Positions 1-5,132 of a stretch of DNA of 5,132 bases are shown here, one piece after another. Source of the stretch: Methanobacteriota archaeon (GTDB taxonomy: Archaea; Thermoplasmatota; Poseidoniia; Poseidoniales; Poseidoniaceae); assembly GCA_002727485.1 (NCBI GenBank), contig PBXE01000022.1, positions 1 to 5,132 of the forward strand, written 5' to 3'. Numbering within the stretch: the stretch's first letter is position 1; every line of letters begins with the position of its first letter. Position numbers and translations under genes: made by a program. Under the pieces are notes generated by a model. That model did not search any database, had not been told where the DNA came from, and saw only the letters and a list, made by a program, of their open reading frames with translations.

Positions 1-2
1 TA

Positions 3-77
3 GCAAATGATAATTTAATTCTAGAAATCAATATCATTCATGCTCCACTCACAAGAGTTCAAACCCCTAAGCCTTGA
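3..77 (+). CDS. Possible C-terminal end of an upstream gene (partial)
   Basis: The frame beginning at position 3 stays open for 24 codons to a TGA at 75-77, while the other two forward frames have stops within the first 20 bases and no minus-strand frame offers a convincing start here. The reading ends in a hydrophobic then Pro/Lys-containing stretch (roughly ILEINIIHAPLTRVQTPKP). If real, it would lie only 9 bases upstream of the next ATG, and its stop would overlap that gene's ribosome-binding site, as in tightly packed operons. An open frame of this length is not rare by chance, so the call is weak and no function can be assigned. Confidence 0.25.
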   Translation, partial: ANDNLILEINIIHAPLTRVQTPKP

Positions 78-79
78 GG
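76..79 (+). promoter_or_regulatory. Ribosome-binding site (GAGG) for the Nudix-MBL gene
   Basis: GAGG lies seven bases before the ATG at 87 and pairs with the conserved anti-Shine-Dalgarno end of 16S rRNA. The same GAGG with the same seven-base spacing precedes the NFACT start at 2688, so this geometry looks typical for this genome and supports the chosen start. Confidence 0.55.
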
Positions 80-86
80 CCTGTCT

Positions 87-1601
87 ATGAGCGAAGTCCC
101 AGAAGGCGTTGACTTGTCGGGTTTTGTGCGTAGACCACCTCGCCCTACAGCAACAATGACGCTTACTAGAGATGGACCAAAGGGACCAGAAGTCTTGCTC
201 GGTTTGCGTAGCGAAACTATGGCTGCATTCCCTGGATATTGGGCCTTCACTGGTGGTGGTGTTTCAAGAGTCGATGCTGCAGCAGTTGAATCATTTTCAG
301 TTTTGGATGTTGAACATGGAAAAGCCATTGCTTGTATCTTACGCGAGACTTGTGAAGAGCTTGGAGTCGCGCCAAATGGCGATCATATAATTTCTATAGA
401 TGAAAGTGCTAGGTTCGATGTAATCAAAGATAAAACCAATTGGTTGCCTCATGCTGAGGATTGTAATATTCCAGTAAATATTGACAATATCAATATTCTA
501 GGTCACCGAATTACGCCACCATTTGGACCTGTTCAATTCGATAATGCCTTTATTCATTTTCACTGTGGAGATTGGCAAAGCGTTCCAGAGTTTGACCTTG
601 AACCGCAAACTGAATTTGATGAAATTATGTGGGCATCTCCAAAAGAAATTCTTGAACGGTGGTCTAGACATGAAATCAAAGTTGCTCCACCTGTCATTTC
701 TGTACTAATGGAATTCATTCGAGTTATGAAATTCTCTAATGATGATATCTTAGAGGCAGCAAAAAATATCTCATCACGCAAACCCGGCCGTCAATCTATT
801 CTGTTTGCTTATGGTGTTGAAGTAGTCCCGATTAGAACTGCTACTCTTCCTCCTGCAGACCATACCAACTGCTACCTAGTGGGCGACCCTGAGGGCGACT
901 TTATCATCATCGATCCTGCTGTTCGTTACCGTGAAGATATGGAAAACCTTGCAGATGCAGTAGAGCGTCATAATGGACAACCTATTGCTATTGCATTCAC
1001 CCATTCTCACGGTGACCACTTAGCAGATATGGACTTGCTGAAAGAGGCTTTTGACTTGCCAGTTTGGGGCAGTGACTATACCTCAAAGAGTGTTGAATGT
1101 GATAAAATACTCAATGATGGCGATAAATTACTACTTGGGAATCAAACATGGGAAGTGCTGATTACTCCTGGCCATCATCCAGGTCATACTTGTTTCTTCA
1201 GTGATGCTGGATTGATTGCTGGTGATATGGTCGCAGGATTTGGTACTATTCTAATTCCACCAGCAACTGGAGATATGGATGAATATCTACAACAATTATC
1301 TAGACTTAAGGAACTTGATGTTCACTTAGTGTTTCCTAGCCATGGACCTGTTATCGCTCTACCAAACAAAAAATTTGCACATTATATTTCACACCGAAAA
1401 GCACGACATGGTAAAGTTCTAGATGCGGTAGTCAGTGGATTATCTTCGGTACAAGAAATTTCAATAAAGGCCTATGAAGACACCCCCAATGCTCATCCTG
1501 GTCTTGCTCAAGACCAAACATTAGCACACCTACTTTCACATCAGAGACAAGGTAGAATCACCAATGATGATTACGGTAACTGGAATGCAAGCATTGAATG
1601 A
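87..1601 (+). CDS. Nudix hydrolase / metallo-beta-lactamase fusion protein (NUDT19-like + LACTB2-like)
   Basis: This 504-residue protein carries two hydrolase domains. Residues about 18-215 are a Nudix domain. Strand TATMTLTRD is followed by EVLLGLRS, FPG and TGGG, then after an insert by RETCEELGV (86-94), which keeps the Arg-Glu-x-x-Glu-Glu metal-binding core, and WASPKEIL (182-189) near the end. About 15 residues more than the canonical box separate the Gly and RE parts, as in NUDT19/RP2-type CoA diphosphatases. Residues about 244-430 are a metallo-beta-lactamase domain with HSHGDH (306-311), GHHPGH (third His 367), Asp380 in AGDM and His419 in PSHGP, a full dinuclear metal site. The tail (about 436-491, with YEDTP and LAHLLSHQRQGRI) is the winged helix typical of LACTB2-like proteins. 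No signal peptide is seen, so it is presumably cytosolic. Starting at 87 keeps the first Nudix strand and uses the GAGG site. Substrate is unknown: CoA derivatives, thioesters, nucleotides or RNA are possible by family. It overlaps the next gene by ATGA. Confidence 0.93.
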   Translation: MSEVPEGVDLSGFVRRPPRPTATMTLTRDGPKGPEVLLGLRSETMAAFPGYWAFTGGGVSRVDAAAVESFSVLDVEHGKAIACILRETCEELGVAPNGDHIISIDESARFDVIKDKTNWLPHAEDCNIPVNIDNINILGHRITPPFGPVQFDNAFIHFHCGDWQSVPEFDLEPQTEFDEIMWASPKEILERWSRHEIKVAPPVISVLMEFIRVMKFSNDDILEAAKNISSRKPGRQSILFAYGVEVVPIRTATLPPADHTNCYLVGDPEGDFIIIDPAVRYREDMENLADAVERHNGQPIAIAFTHSHGDHLADMDLLKEAFDLPVWGSDYTSKSVECDKILNDGDKLLLGNQTWEVLITPGHHPGHTCFFSDAGLIAGDMVAGFGTILIPPATGDMDEYLQQLSRLKELDVHLVFPSHGPVIALPNKKFAHYISHRKARHGKVLDAVVSGLSSVQEISIKAYEDTPNAHPGLAQDQTLAHLLSHQRQGRITNDDYGNWNASIE

Positions 1602-2641
1602 TTGTATCCTTTAGCATTGCCATGCCTCGCAGACTTGTCATCACCAAAGCAGGGTCTCCATCTGTTCTTTCAGTAATGGAAATAGAAATGCCAATACCCA
1701 AAGAAAATGAGGTTTGTATTGAAGTTCATTTTGCTGGAATTAACTTTGCTGATACTTTGATGCGTTTAGGATTGTATCAACCTAGACCTCCTTTCCCGTT
1801 TACACCCGGATATGAAGTAAGTGGGATTATCCATTCTCTAGGCAAGGGAGTAAAGAATTTACAAGTTGGACAACGAGTTGTTGCTGCAATGAAAAATGGT
1901 GGACAAGCAAGCCATGTAATTTCTACAACCGATAGAGTAATTCCTTTGCCTGATGAAATGTCTTTGGAAAAAGCGGCTTCTATGCCGGTAACTTACATGA
2001 CTGCACACCATATGTTGCACCACCTCGGTAATCTAAAATCAACTGATTCAGTTTTAATCCATGGCGGGGCTGGAGGAGTTGGAACTGCCGCTTTACAATT
2101 ATGTCAGTGGGCTGGAATTGAGAACGTTTGGGCTACTGCATCAGGACACAAAGCAGACATAATCAAGAAATTTGGTGGTATTCCAATAGATAGGCATAAC
2201 GAGGATTTTGTTGACATCATTAAACAGGCAACTGATGGAAGGGGTGTTGATCATATACTAGACCCGATAAGTGGTGAAAACCTAAAGAGAAGCCTCAAGG
2301 TTTTGGCAATGGGAGGAAAAGTATACTCATATGGAATGTCAGCAGCCGCTCCATCCTCTAAACGTTCACTTCTAAAAGCATATTTTGCTTGGAGAAAAAC
2401 CCCTAAATTAGACCCGCTGAAAATGATGAGTCGTAATCAAGGAATCTTTGGTGTTCACATGGGAACATGGAATGATGAAGCAGTAATTGCAGAACAACTT
2501 AATCGAATCATGGAAGGTATCAAAATTGGAGTTTTAGACCCTGTAATCGACTCAATTTTTGATGTAGAAGATGCATCAAAAGCACATCAACATATTCATG
2601 ATGGGAAAAATATAGGTAAGGTTTTACTCAAATTTAAGTGA
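1598..2641 (+). CDS. Zinc-independent medium-chain reductase, VAT-1/quinone oxidoreductase-like
   Basis: This is an NAD(P)H-dependent medium-chain dehydrogenase/reductase of the quinone oxidoreductase group, expected to reduce quinones, enones or similar alpha,beta-unsaturated carbonyls in the cytosol. The N-terminal catalytic domain has GINFADTLMRLGLYQ (47-61) and TPGYEVSG (69-76). The Rossmann domain has the cofactor loop HGGAGGVG (155-162), GRGVDHILDPISG (214-226) and GGKVYSYGMS (239-248). The C-terminal part returns to the catalytic domain and ends in NIGKVLLKF. The Cys/His zinc ligands of alcohol dehydrogenases are absent. From memory, the region 178-290, including SSKRSLL and GIFGVHMG, follows animal VAT-1 more closely than E. 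coli QorA, so VAT-1-like is the better label. The first ATG overlaps the preceding stop (ATGA), implying translational coupling. No Shine-Dalgarno is seen. The family usually begins at the position of Met9 (MPRRLVITKAG, base 1622), so the true start may be 24 bases downstream. Physiological substrate is unknown. Confidence 0.93.
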   Translation: MIVSFSIAMPRRLVITKAGSPSVLSVMEIEMPIPKENEVCIEVHFAGINFADTLMRLGLYQPRPPFPFTPGYEVSGIIHSLGKGVKNLQVGQRVVAAMKNGGQASHVISTTDRVIPLPDEMSLEKAASMPVTYMTAHHMLHHLGNLKSTDSVLIHGGAGGVGTAALQLCQWAGIENVWATASGHKADIIKKFGGIPIDRHNEDFVDIIKQATDGRGVDHILDPISGENLKRSLKVLAMGGKVYSYGMSAAAPSSKRSLLKAYFAWRKTPKLDPLKMMSRNQGIFGVHMGTWNDEAVIAEQLNRIMEGIKIGVLDPVIDSIFDVEDASKAHQHIHDGKNIGKVLLKFK

Positions 2642-2647
2642 TATAAT
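2641..2647 (+). promoter_or_regulatory. Candidate archaeal TATA box upstream of NFACT
   Basis: ATATAAT overlaps the stop of the reductase gene. If transcription starts about 25 bases downstream (near 2668-2673), the leader would be some 15-20 bases and would contain the ribosome-binding site before ATG 2688. A second AT-rich element, TTTTATAT at 2663-2670, is too close to the ATG to give a leader that includes that site. The gene could alternatively be read through from the upstream pair, as the gap is only 46 bases. Confidence 0.3.
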
Positions 2648-2676
2648 TCAAGAGTAGTCGGCTTTTATATCGGCAT

Positions 2677-2684
2677 GAGGGGAG
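2677..2684 (+). promoter_or_regulatory. Ribosome-binding site for NFACT (GAGGGGAG)
   Basis: A purine-rich GAGGGGAG precedes the ATG at 2688. The GAGG part sits seven bases from the start codon, the same spacing as for the first gene of the window. It favours ATG 2688 over the in-frame ATG at 2700 (Met5). Confidence 0.65.
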
Positions 2685-2687
2685 AAA

Positions 2688-4862
2688 ATGAAAGCGGCGA
2701 TGAGTGGTTTTGATTTGCGGGCTATATCCCGCGAATTAGATGAATTCTCAGGCGCTTATGTGAAAAAAGCGTATATGCCGCACTATGAACAAATAGTTTT
2801 GAGAATCAATCCAAAAGAAAGTTCGCAATTCGATTTAGTATTGGTAAGGGGTGCTAGAATCTATACCTCAAACAGAGATAGACCAATGCCTATGACTCCA
2901 CCACCTTTTGCTATGGTTCTAAGAAAACATTTGAAGAATGCAAGAATGATCAAAGTAAGGCAACTAGGATTTGACAGAGTTCTAGCATTCGACTTTGATA
3001 CAAAGTTTGGCGAAAGACATCTTTACGTCGAGGTTTTTAGAGATGGAAATATTATTTTGGCCGATGAGGATGACATAATCATTCAACCCCTAACTCACGC
3101 TTCATATGCTGGACGTACCTTGAAGAAAGGGGTACAATATCAGCCACCTCCACAAGCCCTTGACCCCTATGAATTAGATCTCAAGGCTCTCGAAGATATG
3201 TTTGATAATTCCGACAGAGACCTTGTTTCAACTTTGGGTGGTAAAGCGAATCTTGGAAGAACTCATGCCAATGCTGTATGTGAACTCGCAGGAGTAAAAC
3301 CAAATTCAGAAACAAAAGATGTGTCAAGTGAAAAAATTCTCTCAGCCTTACAATCCTTACTTGATGATTTGGCAAATAGCAGAGAAGGTTACCTAATGCT
3401 AAAATCATCTGAAGAATTTGATGAAAAAGCATTGGAAGAACGCATTTTAACTTTGCAGGATAATTCAATTCGAGATCGATTTTTGGAAAAGCACGCAAAT
3501 GAAGCTACTCCGACATTACTTCCTTCCCATTCGAATCTTGTGAAAATGGAATTCGATAGTTTATGTAAGGCTGTAGACGCTTGGAAAGGCGCACATGACG
3601 CTGGTGCTCTGGCTAGAAGGGAAGCAGAAAAATTAGATGTCGCTGCACCTGGAAGAGGTCATTCAACAGATGTTGAAAGGCTAGAAAGAAGAAAAGCCCA
3701 ACAAGAAAAAGCACTTGAAGGATTTTCTGCTAAAATAGAAAAACAACAAAAACTCGGACATTTAATTCAGGATAATTGGACTCATGTTGAAAGTTTATTG
3801 AAACAAATTTCCCAAGCAGTAGAAAAAAATGGTTGGAAAGAAACCAAAAAAGCGAGCAAGGAAATCACATGGATTGTATCAATGGATGCAGCAAAAAGAA
3901 CATTTGTCACTATTCTACCTGATGAAAATTCTCAACCAAATGGCCCTCAAGTGACTCTATCTTTGGACGAAACTGTACATCAAAATGCACAAAGGCACTT
4001 TGAAGCCGCAAAAAAACAAAAAGACAAAACTAAAGGTGCTGTTGAAGCACTAGAAAATACAATAATCGAACTTAAAAGAGCAAATAAAAAAGAAAAGAAA
4101 GCTGAAGAAAGTGGAAAAATCGGAAAAATCAAGAGAAGTAAGCGTCTGTGGTTTGAAAACCATCGTTGGAGTATGACTGCTGGAGGGCATCTTTTAGTTG
4201 GTGGAAAAGATGCTAAAGGAAATGATGCTATTGTCAAGAAGCATCTTTCCGGCCAAGATATGTATCTTCATGCCGATATCCATGGCGCTCCAAGTTGTAG
4301 TCTTAGAGCAAATCAAGGTTTCATTATTGACGAACATAGACCTGCTCATATTCCAGATTATATTCCTGCTTTCAAATTGGTTGACAAATTAGGTGATGAA
4401 AGAATAAATGATGAAAAATTGTTAGAGGCTGCAACATTATCACTTTGCTGGAGCAGAGCATGGGCAAGTGGAGGAGGACATGGAACAGTATATTCTGTAA
4501 AACCCGCACAGGTTTCAAAGACCGCCCAAACAGGTGAATATGTTGGCAAGGGTGCTTTTATTATTAGAGGTAAAAGACAGTGGTTCAAGGATTTAGATGT
4601 CCAAATGGGACTAGGACTAGTTTCAATTAATGGAGTCCCATTGCTCATGTGTGGTACTTCTGAAAGAATTAAATCAATATGTCAAAGATATGCAATTATT
4701 TCTCCCGGAATAACCAAGAAAGATAAACTTGCAAATAGAATCTACAAAAATACGGGATTGATGACTGATGATATTTTATCTGTTCTTCCCGGTGCAAGTG
4801 AAATTATAGAGGACAATGGAATTTTCTCAAAAATTAAAGAAAAAATAATTGAAGAAGAATAA
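2688..4862 (+). CDS. NFACT family protein, archaeal Rqc2/NEMF/RqcH homologue
   Basis: This 724-residue protein belongs to the ribosome quality-control factors that bind 50S/60S subunits carrying stalled peptidyl-tRNA and, in studied homologues, recruit tRNA to add C-terminal tails. NFACT-N starts at once (MSGFDLRAISREL), with Asp9, PPPFAMVLRKHL (71-82) and LGFDR (93-97). Asp9 and Asp96-Arg97 correspond to residues needed for tailing in yeast Rqc2 and bacterial RqcH. The stretch around 180-208 looks like the helix-hairpin-helix part. Two charged coiled-coil segments follow, about 325-375 and 430-480, the second very rich in Lys and Glu. NFACT-R begins at KRLWFENHRWS (485-495) and contains DMYLHADIHGAPS (524-536), QVSKTAQTGEY (608-618) and KGAFIIRGKRQWF. 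After about residue 645 comes the short archaeal-type tail (GVPLLMCGTSERIK, then SPGITKKDK), and the eukaryotic NFACT-C domain is absent. It appears complete. The start is set by the strong upstream ribosome-binding site. The gene ends with no gap against a convergent gene. Confidence 0.96.
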   Translation: MKAAMSGFDLRAISRELDEFSGAYVKKAYMPHYEQIVLRINPKESSQFDLVLVRGARIYTSNRDRPMPMTPPPFAMVLRKHLKNARMIKVRQLGFDRVLAFDFDTKFGERHLYVEVFRDGNIILADEDDIIIQPLTHASYAGRTLKKGVQYQPPPQALDPYELDLKALEDMFDNSDRDLVSTLGGKANLGRTHANAVCELAGVKPNSETKDVSSEKILSALQSLLDDLANSREGYLMLKSSEEFDEKALEERILTLQDNSIRDRFLEKHANEATPTLLPSHSNLVKMEFDSLCKAVDAWKGAHDAGALARREAEKLDVAAPGRGHSTDVERLERRKAQQEKALEGFSAKIEKQQKLGHLIQDNWTHVESLLKQISQAVEKNGWKETKKASKEITWIVSMDAAKRTFVTILPDENSQPNGPQVTLSLDETVHQNAQRHFEAAKKQKDKTKGAVEALENTIIELKRANKKEKKAEESGKIGKIKRSKRLWFENHRWSMTAGGHLLVGGKDAKGNDAIVKKHLSGQDMYLHADIHGAPSCSLRANQGFIIDEHRPAHIPDYIPAFKLVDKLGDERINDEKLLEAATLSLCWSRAWASGGGHGTVYSVKPAQVSKTAQTGEYVGKGAFIIRGKRQWFKDLDVQMGLGLVSINGVPLLMCGTSERIKSICQRYAIISPGITKKDKLANRIYKNTGLMTDDILSVLPGASEIIEDNGIFSKIKEKIIEEE
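4829..4850 (-). terminator. Candidate oligo-T terminator for the convergent RGG gene
   Basis: Read on the minus strand, this stretch just past the minus-strand stop is almost all T, with runs of six, three and five T. Archaeal RNA polymerase terminates at such oligo-T tracts without a hairpin. It lies within the last codons of NFACT, encoding the Lys/Glu/Ile-rich end, so the T-richness is also a by-product of AAA/GAA codons. It is plausible but not certain. Confidence 0.4.
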
Positions 4863-5132
4863 TCAATTTCTACGTCGATTATTTCTTCTTCCACCATTTG
4901 ATTTTCTCCCACCACGATTGTTCCTACGGCCTTCTGACCTTCCACCTTGATAGCCCTCTTGTGATTTCTTACTTGGCTTGTAATTTTTACCTCTAGCCTC
5001 ACCCCTATATCCTCTAGAATTGCTTCCATCTTTAGATTCTGAAGAGTTATTGTTTGCCCTTCTACCTCCGCTACGGCCTGTGCCACTTCGACCTCTTCCT
5101 CCGCCACGGTTTCCTCCGCCACGATTTCCTCC
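4863..5132 (-). CDS. C-terminal RGG/RG-rich tail of an unidentified, probably RNA-binding protein (partial)
   Basis: The minus-strand frame entering at base 5132 runs open for 89 codons to a TGA at 4865-4863; the start lies beyond the window. The product is dominated by Gly, Arg, Asn and Ser. It opens with two GGNRG units and GGRGRSG, has a middle part richer in Lys, Ser and Tyr (NYKPSKKSQEGYQGG), and ends in GGRRNNRRRN. Such RGG/RG tails are intrinsically disordered, bind RNA and commonly extend DEAD-box helicases, fibrillarin-like or other RNA-binding proteins, but no folded domain is in view, so the protein cannot be named. A competing frame on the same strand (from 5122) gives a Glu/Val/Ala-rich reading that continues through the NFACT gene and is judged spurious. 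The gene is convergent with NFACT and their stop codons touch with no spacer. Confidence 0.8.
   Translation of the reverse strand, partial: GGNRGGGNRGGGRGRSGTGRSGGRRANNNSSESKDGSNSRGYRGEARGKNYKPSKKSQEGYQGGRSEGRRNNRGGRKSNGGRRNNRRRN
4879..4890 (+). terminator. Weak candidate T-rich termination tract for NFACT
   Basis: TTATTTCTTCTT follows the NFACT stop by 16 bases and is the nearest T-rich stretch on the plus strand, with a further TTTT at 4902-4905. It lies antisense to the end of the RGG-tail gene. Its T runs are short and interrupted by C, so termination may be inefficient and NFACT transcripts may extend into the neighbour. Confidence 0.22.
5096..5132 (-). repeat. 15-base tandem repeat encoding GGNRG units
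   Basis: Two copies of TTCCTCCGCCACGRT (5096-5110 and 5111-5125) differ at one base, and the first seven bases of a third copy reach the window edge. On the minus strand each unit encodes the pentapeptide GGNRG or, where the copies run out, GGRGR. The repeat is in frame with the RGG tail, so it expands or contracts by five residues without a frameshift. The array probably continues beyond the window. Confidence 0.75.

Noticed and set aside
59..328. 89-residue minus-strand open frame at the start of the Nudix-MBL gene
   Set aside because: It lies antisense to recognisable Nudix sequence, has low-complexity Ser/Thr content and no family features.
951..1360. Interpretation of the MBL domain as an antibiotic-resistance beta-lactamase
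   Set aside because: The HSHGDH and GHHPGH arrangement and the winged-helix tail with YEDTP place it with LACTB2/glyoxalase II-like hydrolases; there is no secretion signal.
1598..2641. Interpretation as zinc-dependent alcohol dehydrogenase
   Set aside because: The catalytic and structural zinc ligands are missing and the sequence follows the zinc-independent quinone oxidoreductase/VAT-1 pattern.
2663..2670. TTTTATAT as the main TATA box of NFACT
   Set aside because: It lies only 18 bases before the ATG, so a start site about 25 bases downstream would fall inside the gene and omit the strong ribosome-binding site; the element at 2641-2647 fits better.
3181..3498. 105-residue minus-strand open frame inside NFACT
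   Set aside because: It is Leu-rich and lies wholly within a clearly coding region (the helix-hairpin-helix part of NFACT); it looks like a shadow of that frame.
4742..5122. 126-residue minus-strand frame beginning MAEETVAEEEVEV
   Set aside because: It is shifted by one base from the RGG-coding frame, so the Gly/Arg codons read as Glu/Val/Ala, and it runs on through 120 bases of the well-supported NFACT gene.
1..5132. CRISPR arrays, tRNA/rRNA genes, insertion sequences or phage genes
   Set aside because: No spaced direct repeats, cloverleaf-like sequence, rRNA signature, terminal inverted repeats or transposase/phage-like proteins were seen; nearly all bases are explained by the listed genes.

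Overview
The window looks like a chromosomal piece of an archaeon, most plausibly a marine group II/III-type euryarchaeon (Poseidoniia). The assignment is an inference from three things: an archaeal-type NFACT (Rqc2/NEMF homologue) gene without the eukaryotic C-terminal domain, TATA-like and oligo-T signals in place of bacterial promoters and hairpin terminators, and compact AT-rich gene packing with GAGG ribosome-binding sites. No rRNA, tRNA, CRISPR array, insertion sequence or phage gene is visible.

Layout. Positions 1-86 may hold the last codons of an upstream gene (weak evidence), followed by a GAGG ribosome-binding site. Positions 87-1601 encode a two-enzyme fusion: an N-terminal Nudix hydrolase of the NUDT19-like type (interrupted Nudix box) joined to a LACTB2/glyoxalase II-like metallo-beta-lactamase domain with its winged-helix tail. 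Its stop overlaps, as ATGA, the start of a zinc-independent medium-chain reductase resembling VAT-1/quinone oxidoreductase (1598-2641). After a 46-base gap with a TATA-like element and a good ribosome-binding site comes a full-length NFACT protein (2688-4862), the ribosome quality-control factor. Its stop codon directly abuts the stop codon of a convergent gene on the minus strand (4863 to beyond 5132). Only the last 89 residues of that gene are in the window, and they form an arginine/glycine-rich RGG-type tail.

How the genes may work together. The Nudix-MBL fusion and the reductase are almost certainly co-translated and probably act on related small molecules. By family, CoA derivatives, thioesters or reactive carbonyl/quinone compounds are candidates, but the substrate cannot be read from sequence. 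NFACT acts on the 50S subunit of stalled ribosomes and retains the Asp and Asp-Arg residues linked to C-terminal tailing in homologues. The RGG-tail protein is likely RNA-binding. The most noteworthy items are the fused Nudix-MBL enzyme coupled to a VAT-1-like reductase, the tail-competent NFACT, and the zero-gap convergent junction where transcription signals for each gene must lie inside the other gene.
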